A stretch of DNA of 47,105 nt from Verrucomicrobiia bacterium. Its GTDB lineage: Bacteria; Verrucomicrobiota; Verrucomicrobiia; Limisphaerales; UBA8199. Both the position numbers and the translations under genes were made by a program. This document shows, one piece after another, positions 8,273 to 16,156 of this stretch; within the stretch, counting starts at the first letter, position 1, and every line of letters begins with the position of its first letter. Location: NCBI GenBank assembly GCA_035946615.1, contig DASYZB010000109.1, positions 1 through 47,105 of the forward strand. Reading direction: 5' to 3'. The notes beneath the pieces are model-generated. The model saw only the letters and a program-made list of their open reading frames with translations, was not told the origin of the DNA and did not search any database.

Positions 8273-9889
8273 TCAGGAGCGTGGCACAGGGCTATCTTCG
8301 GCGATTCTCGCGGCAGGCCCTTTGCCGGTCAGCACTGCCGGTTCGCGCCAGGCATGGCCCGATTGGGCGAGCAGGTCATCGGCCGCGACCGGCCCCCAGG
8401 TGCCGGCTGAATAAAACTCGCGATTGGTCAGCGGCTTGGCATCCCAGGCCTGGCGGATGGAATCCACGATTTGCCACGCGGTCTCCACCTCGTCGCGCCT
8501 GATGAACAGAGTGGCATCGCCCGCCATGGCCTCCAGCAGGAGCCGTTCGTAGGCCTCGGGCGTGTAGGCGCCAAATTCGCTGTCGTAACTGAAATGCATG
8601 CGCACGGGACGGACAGCCAGGCTGGTGCCAGGCACCTTTCCGTTGAAACGGAGTGTAATGCCCTCGTTGGGTTGCAAACGCAGCGTCAGAGAGTTGGAGT
8701 CAAGTTGTTGGCCGCACTCTGCGGCAAACAGGACGTGAGGCGTGGGGCGGAACTGCACGCGCACTTCACTGGCGCTGAGCGGGAGACACTTGCCGGTGCG
8801 CAGGAAAAAGGGAACACCCGACCAGCGCCAATTATCGATGAACAATTCAAGCCCTACATAGGTTTCCACATTCGAATCGGGTTTTACCTTCGGCTCCTGC
8901 CGATAGCCGACCCGCAGTTCGCTATCGACTTTGCCGGCAAAGTACTGGCCGCGAACGACCTGGCGCGCCACCTCTTGGGGTGTCAGGCGCCGGATGGATT
9001 TGAGCAGCTTGACTTTTTCATCCCGGATGCACTCGGCTTCGAGTGAAACCGGCGGCTCCATGGCGACCAGCGAAAGGACCTGCAGCAGATGGTTCTGAAC
9101 CATATCGCGCAACGCCCCGGCTTCTTCGTAATAGCCTCCGCGCTGCCCCACGCCCAATTCCTCGCTGACGGTGATCTGCACATGATCAATCGAGTCCCGA
9201 TTCCAGAGCCGCTCGAAAGTCGCGTTCGAAAAGCGAAACATCAGGATGTTCTGGACGGTCTCCTTGCCCAGATAATGGTCGATGCGAAAGACCTGCTGTT
9301 CGCTGGCATAGCGGGTCAGTTCCCGGTTGAGCTGGCGGGCCGTTTCCAGGTCATGGCCGAAGGGTTTCTCGACCACAATCCGTTGCCAGCCCCGGCCGTT
9401 GGCATCATTTTTTTGCAAAAGCCCCGCCTGATGGAGCTGTTCGATAACCGACCCAAACTGGCTGGGCAAGGTTGCGAGATAAAACAGCAGGTTCTTGCGC
9501 AACGGTTCGCTGCCCAGGGCAGTGAGTTGCTGTTCGAGCCGTTGATAGGCCCCTGGGTCAGTCAGGTCGCCCCGGCAATAGGAGATGTGCTGTGAGAATT
9601 GTTCCCACACGTTGTTATCGACGGGTTTGGTGCGGGAGAACTGGTCCAAGGCCTGGCGCAGTTCCTGGCGCCAGGATGCGTCGGTTTTCTCCCGCCGCGC
9701 AAATCCGATGATGCGGAAATCCGGCGGCATTTGATTGTCGATGAAAAGGTGGTAGAGGGCCGGGACCAGTTTGCGCGCGGTCAAATCGCCGCTGGCCCCG
9801 AAGATGACGATGGAACAGGGGGCCAGTGCTTTGCGGACCTCGCCCAACCGGCACGTACCGATTTCATCGAGTGTTACGGATTGATTCAC
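8273..9889 (-). CDS. zwf: Glucose-6-phosphate 1-dehydrogenase
   Basis: A 538-residue Zwf oxidising glucose 6-phosphate to 6-phosphogluconolactone with NAD(P)+. The Rossmann motif is IVIFGASGDLTARKL. The family active-site signature RIDHYLGKETVQN carries the catalytic His and the substrate-binding Lys. Further landmarks are EKPFGHDLETA and the C-terminal EAYERLLLEAMAGDATLF. It is the first gene of the minus-strand carbon block and is followed at once by pgl. It is slightly longer than the usual 480-510 residues because of extensions at both ends. Confidence 0.95.
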   Translation of the reverse strand: MNQSVTLDEIGTCRLGEVRKALAPCSIVIFGASGDLTARKLVPALYHLFIDNQMPPDFRIIGFARREKTDASWRQELRQALDQFSRTKPVDNNVWEQFSQHISYCRGDLTDPGAYQRLEQQLTALGSEPLRKNLLFYLATLPSQFGSVIEQLHQAGLLQKNDANGRGWQRIVVEKPFGHDLETARQLNRELTRYASEQQVFRIDHYLGKETVQNILMFRFSNATFERLWNRDSIDHVQITVSEELGVGQRGGYYEEAGALRDMVQNHLLQVLSLVAMEPPVSLEAECIRDEKVKLLKSIRRLTPQEVARQVVRGQYFAGKVDSELRVGYRQEPKVKPDSNVETYVGLELFIDNWRWSGVPFFLRTGKCLPLSASEVRVQFRPTPHVLFAAECGQQLDSNSLTLRLQPNEGITLRFNGKVPGTSLAVRPVRMHFSYDSEFGAYTPEAYERLLLEAMAGDATLFIRRDEVETAWQIVDSIRQAWDAKPLTNREFYSAGTWGPVAADDLLAQSGHAWREPAVLTGKGPAARIAEDSPVPRS

Positions 9890-9971
9890 GAGCGAACATC
9901 GCTGAGGTGATGCCTAAATTCAACCGTCCTTTCTATGCGGTCCGCGGTCCGTAGGCTGCAGTTCTTTGCGC

Positions 9972-9999
9972 TTGCGGGCGGTCTTTATTGTTCCATAAT
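9972..9999 (+). promoter_or_regulatory. Candidate sigma-70 promoter of the tRNA gene
   Basis: TTGCGG (9972-9977) and CATAAT (9994-9999) are separated by 16 nt and lie just upstream of the mature tRNA 5' end at 10018. Box fit and position are the only evidence. Confidence 0.45.
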
Positions 10000-10017
10000 A
10001 ATTCCCATTAACGTGAT

Positions 10018-10093
10018 GGGGTCGTAGCTCAGTTGGTAGAGCGTCTCGTTCGCAATGAGAAGGTCGCAGGTTCGATTCCTGTCGGCTCCACCA
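10018..10093 (+). tRNA. tRNA-Ala (anticodon CGC)
   Basis: A full 76-nt cloverleaf. The acceptor stem is GGGGTCG/CGGCTCC with the G3-U70 wobble pair that marks alanine tRNAs. The D stem is GCTC/GAGC. The anticodon stem is TCTCG/TGAGA around the loop TTCGCAA, giving anticodon CGC. The T arm is GCAGG-TTCGATT-CCTGT. The CCA end is encoded. Confidence 0.97.
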
Positions 10094-10416
10094 TATTGAA
10101 TTTCGTTCGGATTTGGTCGCTGCGCGTTGCGCAGCGGCGGTGGTTTCAGCCGAGAAATTCCAGGGTTTTTTGAAGGAAACGGCTAGCGTCTGAGAGCGAA
10201 CAAGGCGGTTCAATCCGACTTTTTGGAGAAATGACTTCATTTCCAATCAGTTGTCGCAAGAAACCCATTTTCTGGCCTGATTTACCTGCAAAACGAGGTT
10301 TTTGAGGGGTTCAACCCGCGGCGGCATAGGCCGCAGGCTGGGCGGTGCGCAAATCTGGTTCGAGAAAAAGCACCTTTCCCTGTCCGATTTCTGACCCGGT
10401 GGCTAACATGCAATGA
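10094..10416. other. Intergenic region between tRNA-Ala and the ECF fusion gene
   Basis: This 323-bp stretch contains a GCTGCGC - gtt - GCGCAGC hairpin (10119-10135) about 25 nt after the tRNA, with no T-run. It may be a weak tRNA terminator. The rest, up to the GTG at 10417, should contain the promoter of the sigma-factor gene, but I see no convincing -35/-10 pair. Confidence 0.4.
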
Positions 10417-12117
10417 GTGACGGATCGGACCGACAGCCTATTGCTGAAAGCCTACGTCGAACGCAGGCTTGAGGCCGCGTTCAACGAACTGGTCCACCGC
10501 CATGTGGACCTTGTCTATTCAGCCGCCATTCGAATGGTTCGTGATCCGCATCTTGCCGAAGACGTGACCCAAGGCGCATTCATCGCGCTGGCCAGGCAAG
10601 CTTCCGAACTGGTGGAGCGGGCGACTTTGGCGGGGTGGCTGCACCGGACCGCGCAAAACATCGCCGCCCAGACCGTCCGCGCCATCGAACGCCGTCGGGC
10701 GCGCGAACAGGAGGCCTTTGCCATGAGCGAACCGATTTCAACTTCAGCGGATGCCGGGTGGGAGCAGATCGAACCGCACCTGGATGCCGCGCTGGGCGAA
10801 TTGACTGACGCTGACCGCGATGCCGTGGTGCTGCGCTATTTTCATAAGAAATCCGCCGCCGAAATCGCCACCATTCTCGGGGTGAGCGACGATGCCGCGC
10901 AAAAACGGGTGAGCCGTGCAGTGGAAAAACTGCGCGAGATTTTCGCGAAGAACAAAATCACCATGGGCGCGGGCAGTCTGGGAATTTTGATTTCCGCGAA
11001 TGCCGTGCACGCTGCCCCGGTGGGACTGGCTGCGAAAATCTTAGCCGCAACTTCCGCAATAACCGTTACCGCCGGAATCGCCATGCTCCAAAAGCTTTTT
11101 ATCGCTGGATTTGCCGCGGTCGCGATTGGCGCCGGCATTTACTCGTTTCATTTGCAAAAGCAAGTCGCCGCGTTACAGGAACAACAAACATCGCAGAACC
11201 AGCAAATTGCGCAAATGAGCCAGGAACGCGACGACGCAAAAAGTCAATTGGCGGCGGCACAACGGGAAAATGAGCAGCAACAAAACAATCGGGATGAACT
11301 CTTGCGATTGCGCGGCGAAACCGCCGTTTTGCGGCGGCAACTGGACGAAGCGACTAAACAACATCGCGCGCTGCCGGCCGTAGTTGTGGCAATGAACACC
11401 AATTCGTCCGTGCCGCAAATCGAGATGGAAGCCAGATTCATGACGGTGCCGAACGACGTATCTGCCGGTTGGTATGACTCGACCAGTCCCAGTGTTCTTA
11501 CCAGCGAAAGCTTCTTAACCGGGCTAAAGCAATTACGCTCACGCGATGATGTTGAAGGTCTCGCTGAGCAGAGAGTCGTGACCCTGAGCGGACGCCAGGT
11601 TCAAATCGGGACAACACAAACCATTTCTGTCGTGACCAATTTTTGCCTTAAGGAAACAAATGGCACTTGCAGCATCGTTCCTCAAGCAGGGCCTATCGAG
11701 TGTGGTCCGGTTCTCGACGCGGTGCCGACAGTCTTGTCCGACGGTTATACAGTCAGATTACCGGTCATCACTTCGGTGACCGAATTCTTAGGTTACGCCC
11801 CATCTGCGAACACGACGCCAGCTTATAATTCAGCGGGGCAGGAATTTGATATCCCGACAGTCTCACCTCAATTTCGCGTGCAGCAAACAACGAATTCAGT
11901 GAATATGCTGGACGGCCAAACGCTGGTTTTTAGATTGAATGATGATCAAATGCCTGCGGCCGCCGCGCTTGCGGAACTGGATGGCAGCAAATCAAACTCT
12001 CTTAATCGGCACACGCTCGTGTTCGTCACCGCAACCATCATTGACCCTGCAGGTAATCGGGTGCACGCGGATGCCGGAAGCTATACAAATATTCCGCCGC
12101 AAACAGTCAGCCAGTGA
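10417..12117 (+). CDS. Membrane-tethered ECF sigma factor fused to a secretin-like C-terminal domain
   Basis: A 566-residue fusion. Residues 1-180 are an ECF sigma factor: region 2 (FNELVHRHVDLVYSAAIRMV, then LAEDVTQGAFIALARQ) and region 4 (LTDADRDAVVLRYFHKKSA, then AEIATILGVSDDAAQKRVS). A hydrophobic stretch leads to a transmembrane segment near 227-244 (LFIAGFAAVAIGAGIYSF) and a Gln-rich coiled coil at about 246-320. The rest is beta-rich and resembles the secretin (PF00263) core: QIEMEARFMTV, then GPVLDAVPTVLSDGYTVRLP, then SVTEFLGY, and near the end RHTLVFVTATIIDPAGNRVH. The start is GTG 10417; the ATG at 10413 is in another frame. If the orientation is N-in, the secretin-like part lies outside the cytoplasmic membrane and could sense the envelope while holding sigma at the membrane. 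No separate anti-sigma gene is adjacent. Confidence 0.85.
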   Translation: MTDRTDSLLLKAYVERRLEAAFNELVHRHVDLVYSAAIRMVRDPHLAEDVTQGAFIALARQASELVERATLAGWLHRTAQNIAAQTVRAIERRRAREQEAFAMSEPISTSADAGWEQIEPHLDAALGELTDADRDAVVLRYFHKKSAAEIATILGVSDDAAQKRVSRAVEKLREIFAKNKITMGAGSLGILISANAVHAAPVGLAAKILAATSAITVTAGIAMLQKLFIAGFAAVAIGAGIYSFHLQKQVAALQEQQTSQNQQIAQMSQERDDAKSQLAAAQRENEQQQNNRDELLRLRGETAVLRRQLDEATKQHRALPAVVVAMNTNSSVPQIEMEARFMTVPNDVSAGWYDSTSPSVLTSESFLTGLKQLRSRDDVEGLAEQRVVTLSGRQVQIGTTQTISVVTNFCLKETNGTCSIVPQAGPIECGPVLDAVPTVLSDGYTVRLPVITSVTEFLGYAPSANTTPAYNSAGQEFDIPTVSPQFRVQQTTNSVNMLDGQTLVFRLNDDQMPAAAALAELDGSKSNSLNRHTLVFVTATIIDPAGNRVHADAGSYTNIPPQTVSQ

Positions 12118-12189
12118 CGTTTGTTTGCTGACCAAGACCGAGCCCTTCTACGGACGGCCTCCCCGATACCGCCCGCCCGATCAACTGAT

Positions 12190-12271
12190 GGCATTACTGC
12201 AAAGCCTCTGATAATGCCGAGTCGAAAAAATAAGAAAGGGGGTGATCCCTCAGTGTTTTGAAGAGTCACCC
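12190..12271. terminator. Hairpins between convergent genes (possible terminators)
   Basis: Two hairpins occupy the gap between the ECF fusion and the convergent TIM-barrel gene: GGCATTA/TAATGCC (12190-12218), followed by an A-rich tract, and GGGTGA/TCACCC (12240-12271). Neither has a strong T-run on the plus strand. Termination is inferred from position. Confidence 0.35.
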
Positions 12272-12308
12272 AAGGCAAGACCCACTTTTTCCTGGGACGA
12301 CCTTGTTG

Positions 12309-13823
12309 CTAGCTCTGCCTTACCGCCTGCCCGGCGGCAGAGAGATTGGCGAGTCGCATTTCGGAATATTTGCGCGAGAGAATGATCCCCTGCGCCCCTG
12401 CCTTGAGCGCGGCTGAGACTGCCGCATAAGTGTCTTCGGGTGAAGCTTTGCGGCTGTTTTTTCCTGTCGGAATTCCGATATCGATGCCTGGGAGCACTTT
12501 GCATTTGCCTTTCACTCCATCCAAGGCCCGCCTGGTCTCTCGCGCGACATAATCGGGGGAAAGACCGGCCTGGGGCAACTCCTTCAAACCGGCCTCATTG
12601 GCATAATTCAACAAATGATTGTTGAAGCGCAAAAGCTCTTCCTGCGGCACATCACGAAAGACCGTCGCGCCGACGTTCCGGATGAAGTGGGCATAGCGCT
12701 CACCACCGCAATTGTTATAGACAACCACCTTCAAGAAATCGGCTTTCTGGGCCAGCTCGTCGTAGCGACGCGTTGCGCGGAAGATCGGATTAAACGAGTT
12801 GACATGCTCGATGTGAAAGCCCGCCTCCAGGGCGGGATTCACCCGTTTTACAGCCGCCCGCACATCCGCCACGACCTGGTGCTTGCTGATATCGAATAGC
12901 CTGTCCCAGGCCAGGATTTCAGGATTCTCGACCAGCACCCGCCAGAACTCGACGAAGTAGCCATCGCTTGGCCGCTGGCCGGTCAGGGCCTGCTGCACGA
13001 ATTCGTCCAGCTTTCTATAACCCTGGCGGGCGCGCTCGATGTCGATGCCGCGCGCCTGGGCCGCCAGCCGATGATGCTCGCAGAAACAGGTCACGCGGCC
13101 AGAAGCGATGCTTTGCGCATGGCTTGCTCCCAGGGCATTGAGCAGCGGACCATTGCGTTCGTTGAAAAACAAAACCCCGTCCACCGGATATGACCGGCAA
13201 TAATCGGTCGCCAGGTCCACCCAGAAATTGCGCACATTCGGATTGAAAAGGCATTGCGAACCGGTTTTGTGCCCGTTGAGATCGACCTCGGCGACCTCTT
13301 CAAAGCCAGGGACCGACGGGCGCCAGGCGTCTTCACAAGAGCAAAACACTTTCATCCCGCGCTCCTTCGCTTTGGGGAGCACCGCTCGCAGAATATCGAG
13401 GTTGCCGAAGTCCGGCGCGCGGGTCTGTTTCAGAACGGTGTCCTTATAGAACTCGGGGTGCGGGGTGGCGTAATTGCCTCCATGAAAGAAGCGTTCATCG
13501 GAATCCTGCACGCCGTGGTCGGGGAAAGGCTGGCCTGGTATCTGGCGGCCAGCCAGACCGCGGCCATAAGTAAAGGCTCCCAAAAAGATCGTGTTCACCG
13601 CCCCCTGTTCCTGAAAGATGTCCAGCACCCGCTCGACGCCCTCATCCACAAAAGAAACCGCCCCGGCCTGAATGCCGATCATTTTTTGTCCAGTGTTTCC
13701 TCCCGTCTCCGGCGCCCCTTCAGCCAGGGCGGCCGCATTCAAGGCCGCCCCCAGTGAAACCGCCGTCGTCGTTTTCAAAAAGTCCCTCCGCGAAACTCCC
13801 AGGCCACTCGCTTCATCATTCAT
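12309..13823 (-). CDS. Tat-exported TIM-barrel protein, glycoside-hydrolase-like
   Basis: A 504-residue protein. The N-terminus carries a twin-arginine signal, SRRDFLKTTTAVSLGAALNA, predicting folded export. The body alternates strands and helices as in a TIM barrel and includes KERGMKVFCSCEDAW, NPNVRNFWVDLATDYC, DGVLFFNERNG and LEAGFHIEHVNSFNP, with acidic residues in positions reminiscent of glycoside hydrolases. I cannot assign a numbered GH family. ATG 13823 is chosen because AAGGAGGAAG lies 7-8 nt upstream; an in-frame ATG at 13850 has no such site. The start overlaps the end of xseA by 8 nt, so the two are translationally coupled although functionally unrelated. Confidence 0.7.
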   Translation of the reverse strand: MNDEASGLGVSRRDFLKTTTAVSLGAALNAAALAEGAPETGGNTGQKMIGIQAGAVSFVDEGVERVLDIFQEQGAVNTIFLGAFTYGRGLAGRQIPGQPFPDHGVQDSDERFFHGGNYATPHPEFYKDTVLKQTRAPDFGNLDILRAVLPKAKERGMKVFCSCEDAWRPSVPGFEEVAEVDLNGHKTGSQCLFNPNVRNFWVDLATDYCRSYPVDGVLFFNERNGPLLNALGASHAQSIASGRVTCFCEHHRLAAQARGIDIERARQGYRKLDEFVQQALTGQRPSDGYFVEFWRVLVENPEILAWDRLFDISKHQVVADVRAAVKRVNPALEAGFHIEHVNSFNPIFRATRRYDELAQKADFLKVVVYNNCGGERYAHFIRNVGATVFRDVPQEELLRFNNHLLNYANEAGLKELPQAGLSPDYVARETRRALDGVKGKCKVLPGIDIGIPTGKNSRKASPEDTYAAVSAALKAGAQGIILSRKYSEMRLANLSAAGQAVRQS

Positions 13824-15246
13824 AACTCTTCCTCCTTCGTTCCTCATCATTCGTGTCCACTCTGCTCACAATCTCTCCCTGTGCCAGCCTTGTCCTCAAG
13901 GTCTGTCCCTGGCGCGCCTCGGCGGCGGCCCGCAGCACCCTTCCTGAAGCCGTATCCATGGTAATCGAATAGCCGCGCGCCAAAACTTGTTCCGGTCCCA
14001 GCAGGCGGAGGCGTATTTGCAGTGCATCCAACCGTTGTTGGGTCTCGCGGAGCCTGTGGCGGACCTGTTCGCGCAGGCGTTGGCCGGCCTGGTCCAACAC
14101 CTCGCGCCGTTGTTTGAGCACAAAAGCGGGACGCAATCGCCCCAGGCGGTCAGAAAGATTCCGCCATGCCAGCCGCTGGCGCCTGACGCCCTGTTGCGCG
14201 CAACGGCTCAGAGTCGTCTGCAGGTCATCCAGCCGCTGCAGCCACTCGTTGAACCGGCGGCGTGGGTGCAGACGACCCAGCCGCAGCCCGGCCTGGTTCA
14301 GCACGTATTGCTTATCAGCCATTTGTTGCCTGGCCAATTGGCCGAGGCGGGCGGTTGCCTCGGAAACAAACTGGCAACTCGAAAAGACACCTTCGGTCAG
14401 AACCTCGGCTGCAGCGCTGGGGGTGGCGGCGCGGACATCGGCGACAAAATCGCTGATGGTGAAGTCGATTTCATGGCCGACTGCGGAAACCACCGGCAGC
14501 GCCGACTCAAAAATTGCGCGGGCTACCCTTTCCTCGTTAAAGGCCCACAAATCTTCCAGGCTCCCCCCGCCGCGGGTCACCAATATCAAATCGAGGCCGC
14601 CCTGCTGCCGCTTATGGAAATCATTCAGCAAGCGAATCGCGGCGGCTATTTCCAGGGCTGCCCCGTCCCCTTGAACACGGCAGGGGGCCAAAATGAGTTC
14701 GAGCCCGGGGTTGCGCCGTTTGACCACGTGCAACACGTCCCGAATCGCCGCGCCGGTGGGTGAGGTGACCAAACCGATTCGCTGTGGAAAGCGAGGCAGA
14801 GGCCGCTTCCGTTCCGTCGCAAACAGGCCCTCTGCTTTTAATTTCAGCTTGAGCTTTTCAAAAGCGGCCTGGAGGGCGCCTAACCCCTGCAACTCAACCG
14901 TGGTGACGCGCAACTGATATTGTCCACGGAGTTCATAAACGGTGATGTCGCCGCCCAAAACCACCTTGCGCCCATCCTGCAACAAGGCGCTATCGACCTG
15001 CAATTCCCCGCGAAACAACACACAGCTCAACTGCGCCCCGGCATCTTTCAAGGTGAAATAGATATGGCCGGAACCTTGGACGCGCAGATTTGTAATCTCG
15101 CCGGTCACCCAAATCAACCCGACATGCTTTTCCAGCACGCGCCGAATTTCCCAGGTCAACTCGGTCACCGAGAGCACCTTGCGGGTCTGTTCGACTGGGA
15201 ACAGCTCGCCAAAATCCCATTGTGATTTCATCGGCCCGGCCATCAA
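13816..15246 (-). CDS. xseA: Exodeoxyribonuclease VII large subunit
   Basis: A 476-residue XseA, the catalytic subunit of the nuclease that degrades single-stranded DNA in both directions. The N-terminal OB fold reads WVTGEITNLRVQGSGHIYF. The conserved nuclease core contains IGLVTSPTGAAIRDVLHVV, LVTRGGGSLEDLWAFNEE and SAVGHEIDFTISDFVADV, followed by an ATPSAAAEVL segment and a long helical, Arg/Gln-rich C-terminal region. The start could be 15246 or the internal Met of MKSQWDF. The small subunit gene xseB is not in this window. Confidence 0.93.
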   Translation of the reverse strand: MMAGPMKSQWDFGELFPVEQTRKVLSVTELTWEIRRVLEKHVGLIWVTGEITNLRVQGSGHIYFTLKDAGAQLSCVLFRGELQVDSALLQDGRKVVLGGDITVYELRGQYQLRVTTVELQGLGALQAAFEKLKLKLKAEGLFATERKRPLPRFPQRIGLVTSPTGAAIRDVLHVVKRRNPGLELILAPCRVQGDGAALEIAAAIRLLNDFHKRQQGGLDLILVTRGGGSLEDLWAFNEERVARAIFESALPVVSAVGHEIDFTISDFVADVRAATPSAAAEVLTEGVFSSCQFVSEATARLGQLARQQMADKQYVLNQAGLRLGRLHPRRRFNEWLQRLDDLQTTLSRCAQQGVRRQRLAWRNLSDRLGRLRPAFVLKQRREVLDQAGQRLREQVRHRLRETQQRLDALQIRLRLLGPEQVLARGYSITMDTASGRVLRAAAEARQGQTLRTRLAQGEIVSRVDTNDEERRRKSYE

Positions 15247-15325
15247 CCCCCTATTAAACAGAAACCCTCCACGCTTTCAATCTCTTGCCGTACAGGGCTT
15301 ACGGTGAAAGAAAGGTCCTAAGTGT

Positions 15326-15343
15326 ATCGGGGACATCCCCGAT
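15326..15343. promoter_or_regulatory. 18-bp palindrome upstream of the signalling island (operator copy 1)
   Basis: ATCGGGGACATCCCCGAT is a perfect inverted repeat with 8-bp arms and a 2-bp centre, 106 nt before the kinase-stub start. It recurs almost identically at 19334-19351. The GGGG-(4-5 nt)-CCCC core reappears at 19758, 23742 and 25024, each time upstream of signalling genes. Confidence 0.5.
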
Positions 15344-15448
15344 TAGACAGTTTGGAGCAAAGGGTAGATGTTGGAGTGGTTCGCTGGGCCGACGGGGCCG
15401 ACAGTAACCACAGGCCGCCCTAAATGGCAGGGCGAGTTCGGACAGAAA

Positions 15449-16156
15449 ATGAAACCCAAAGTGAACGCATTATCGAGTCGATATGCAGCAGCGTTGAAGA
15501 AGCACCTGAGGCAAAAGCCGCGGGCAGGGCTGAAAACGGCGCGGGGACTGGGCTGCCGGGCGGCGTCGATGGGGCTGGAGACACTGGACGTGGCGAGGAT
15601 TCACGAGCGCGCCCTGGAGAAACTGGAGGCAGGCAGCAGCAGGGATGGGGTACTCGAACGGGCGGGGGAATTCTTTGCGGAGACGATCACGCCAATCGAG
15701 GAGACGCATCGCGCGGCGCTCAAAGCCAGCGCCCGGTTGAAGCGACTGAGCAAGGCGCTCGACCGGCGCACCCTGGCACTGGCTGGCGCCAACCGGCTAT
15801 TGAAACTGGGGATCGCCCGGCGCCGGTCCGCGGAGGAAGCGCTCAAGAAAAGCGGGAAGTACTATCGAACCCTGCTGGAGGAATCGCTGGCGCTGCAAAA
15901 GCATCTGCAGCACCTCACCCACCAGATTCTGTCGGCGCAGGAGCATAAGCGAAAGCAGATTAGTCACGATTTGCAGGATGAAATCGCCCAGACGCTGTTG
16001 GGAATCAATGTGCGCCTATTGACGGTGAAAGAGGCGGCCGGCCACAACGCCAAGCAGCTCCAAGAGGAGATTGCCCGCACGGGGCGGTTGGTGGATCGGT
16101 CGGTAAGAACCATAGAGCGGTTCACCAGTGAATACGGGAGATGCCATGAATCGTAA
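15449..16156 (+). CDS. Degenerate histidine kinase stub (no phospho-His, no ATPase domain)
   Basis: A 235-residue paralogue of the N-terminal 60% of the next gene. Its N-terminal helical region matches the neighbour (MKPKVNALSSRYAAALKKHL; ETLDVARIHERALEKLEAG; AGEFFAETITPIEETHR), followed by a coiled coil and a HisKA_3-like segment. In the neighbour this segment reads SRELHDVIAQTL; here it reads SHDLQDEIAQTL, so the phospho-accepting His is Gln176. The protein ends right after this helix pair, with no HATPase domain. The frame is intact and overlaps the neighbour's start by 11 nt, which argues for co-expression. A dimerisation partner or inhibitor of the full kinase is a reasonable inference. 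ATG 15449 is chosen by alignment with the neighbour; an in-frame ATG at 15368 is less likely. Confidence 0.75.
   Translation: MKPKVNALSSRYAAALKKHLRQKPRAGLKTARGLGCRAASMGLETLDVARIHERALEKLEAGSSRDGVLERAGEFFAETITPIEETHRAALKASARLKRLSKALDRRTLALAGANRLLKLGIARRRSAEEALKKSGKYYRTLLEESLALQKHLQHLTHQILSAQEHKRKQISHDLQDEIAQTLLGINVRLLTVKEAAGHNAKQLQEEIARTGRLVDRSVRTIERFTSEYGRCHES

Noticed and set aside
9920-10246. A 108-codon minus-strand frame containing WSRQESNLRPSHCERDALPT
   Set aside because: This is the well-known false translation of the strand opposite a tRNA gene; the tRNA-Ala at 10018-10093 explains it.
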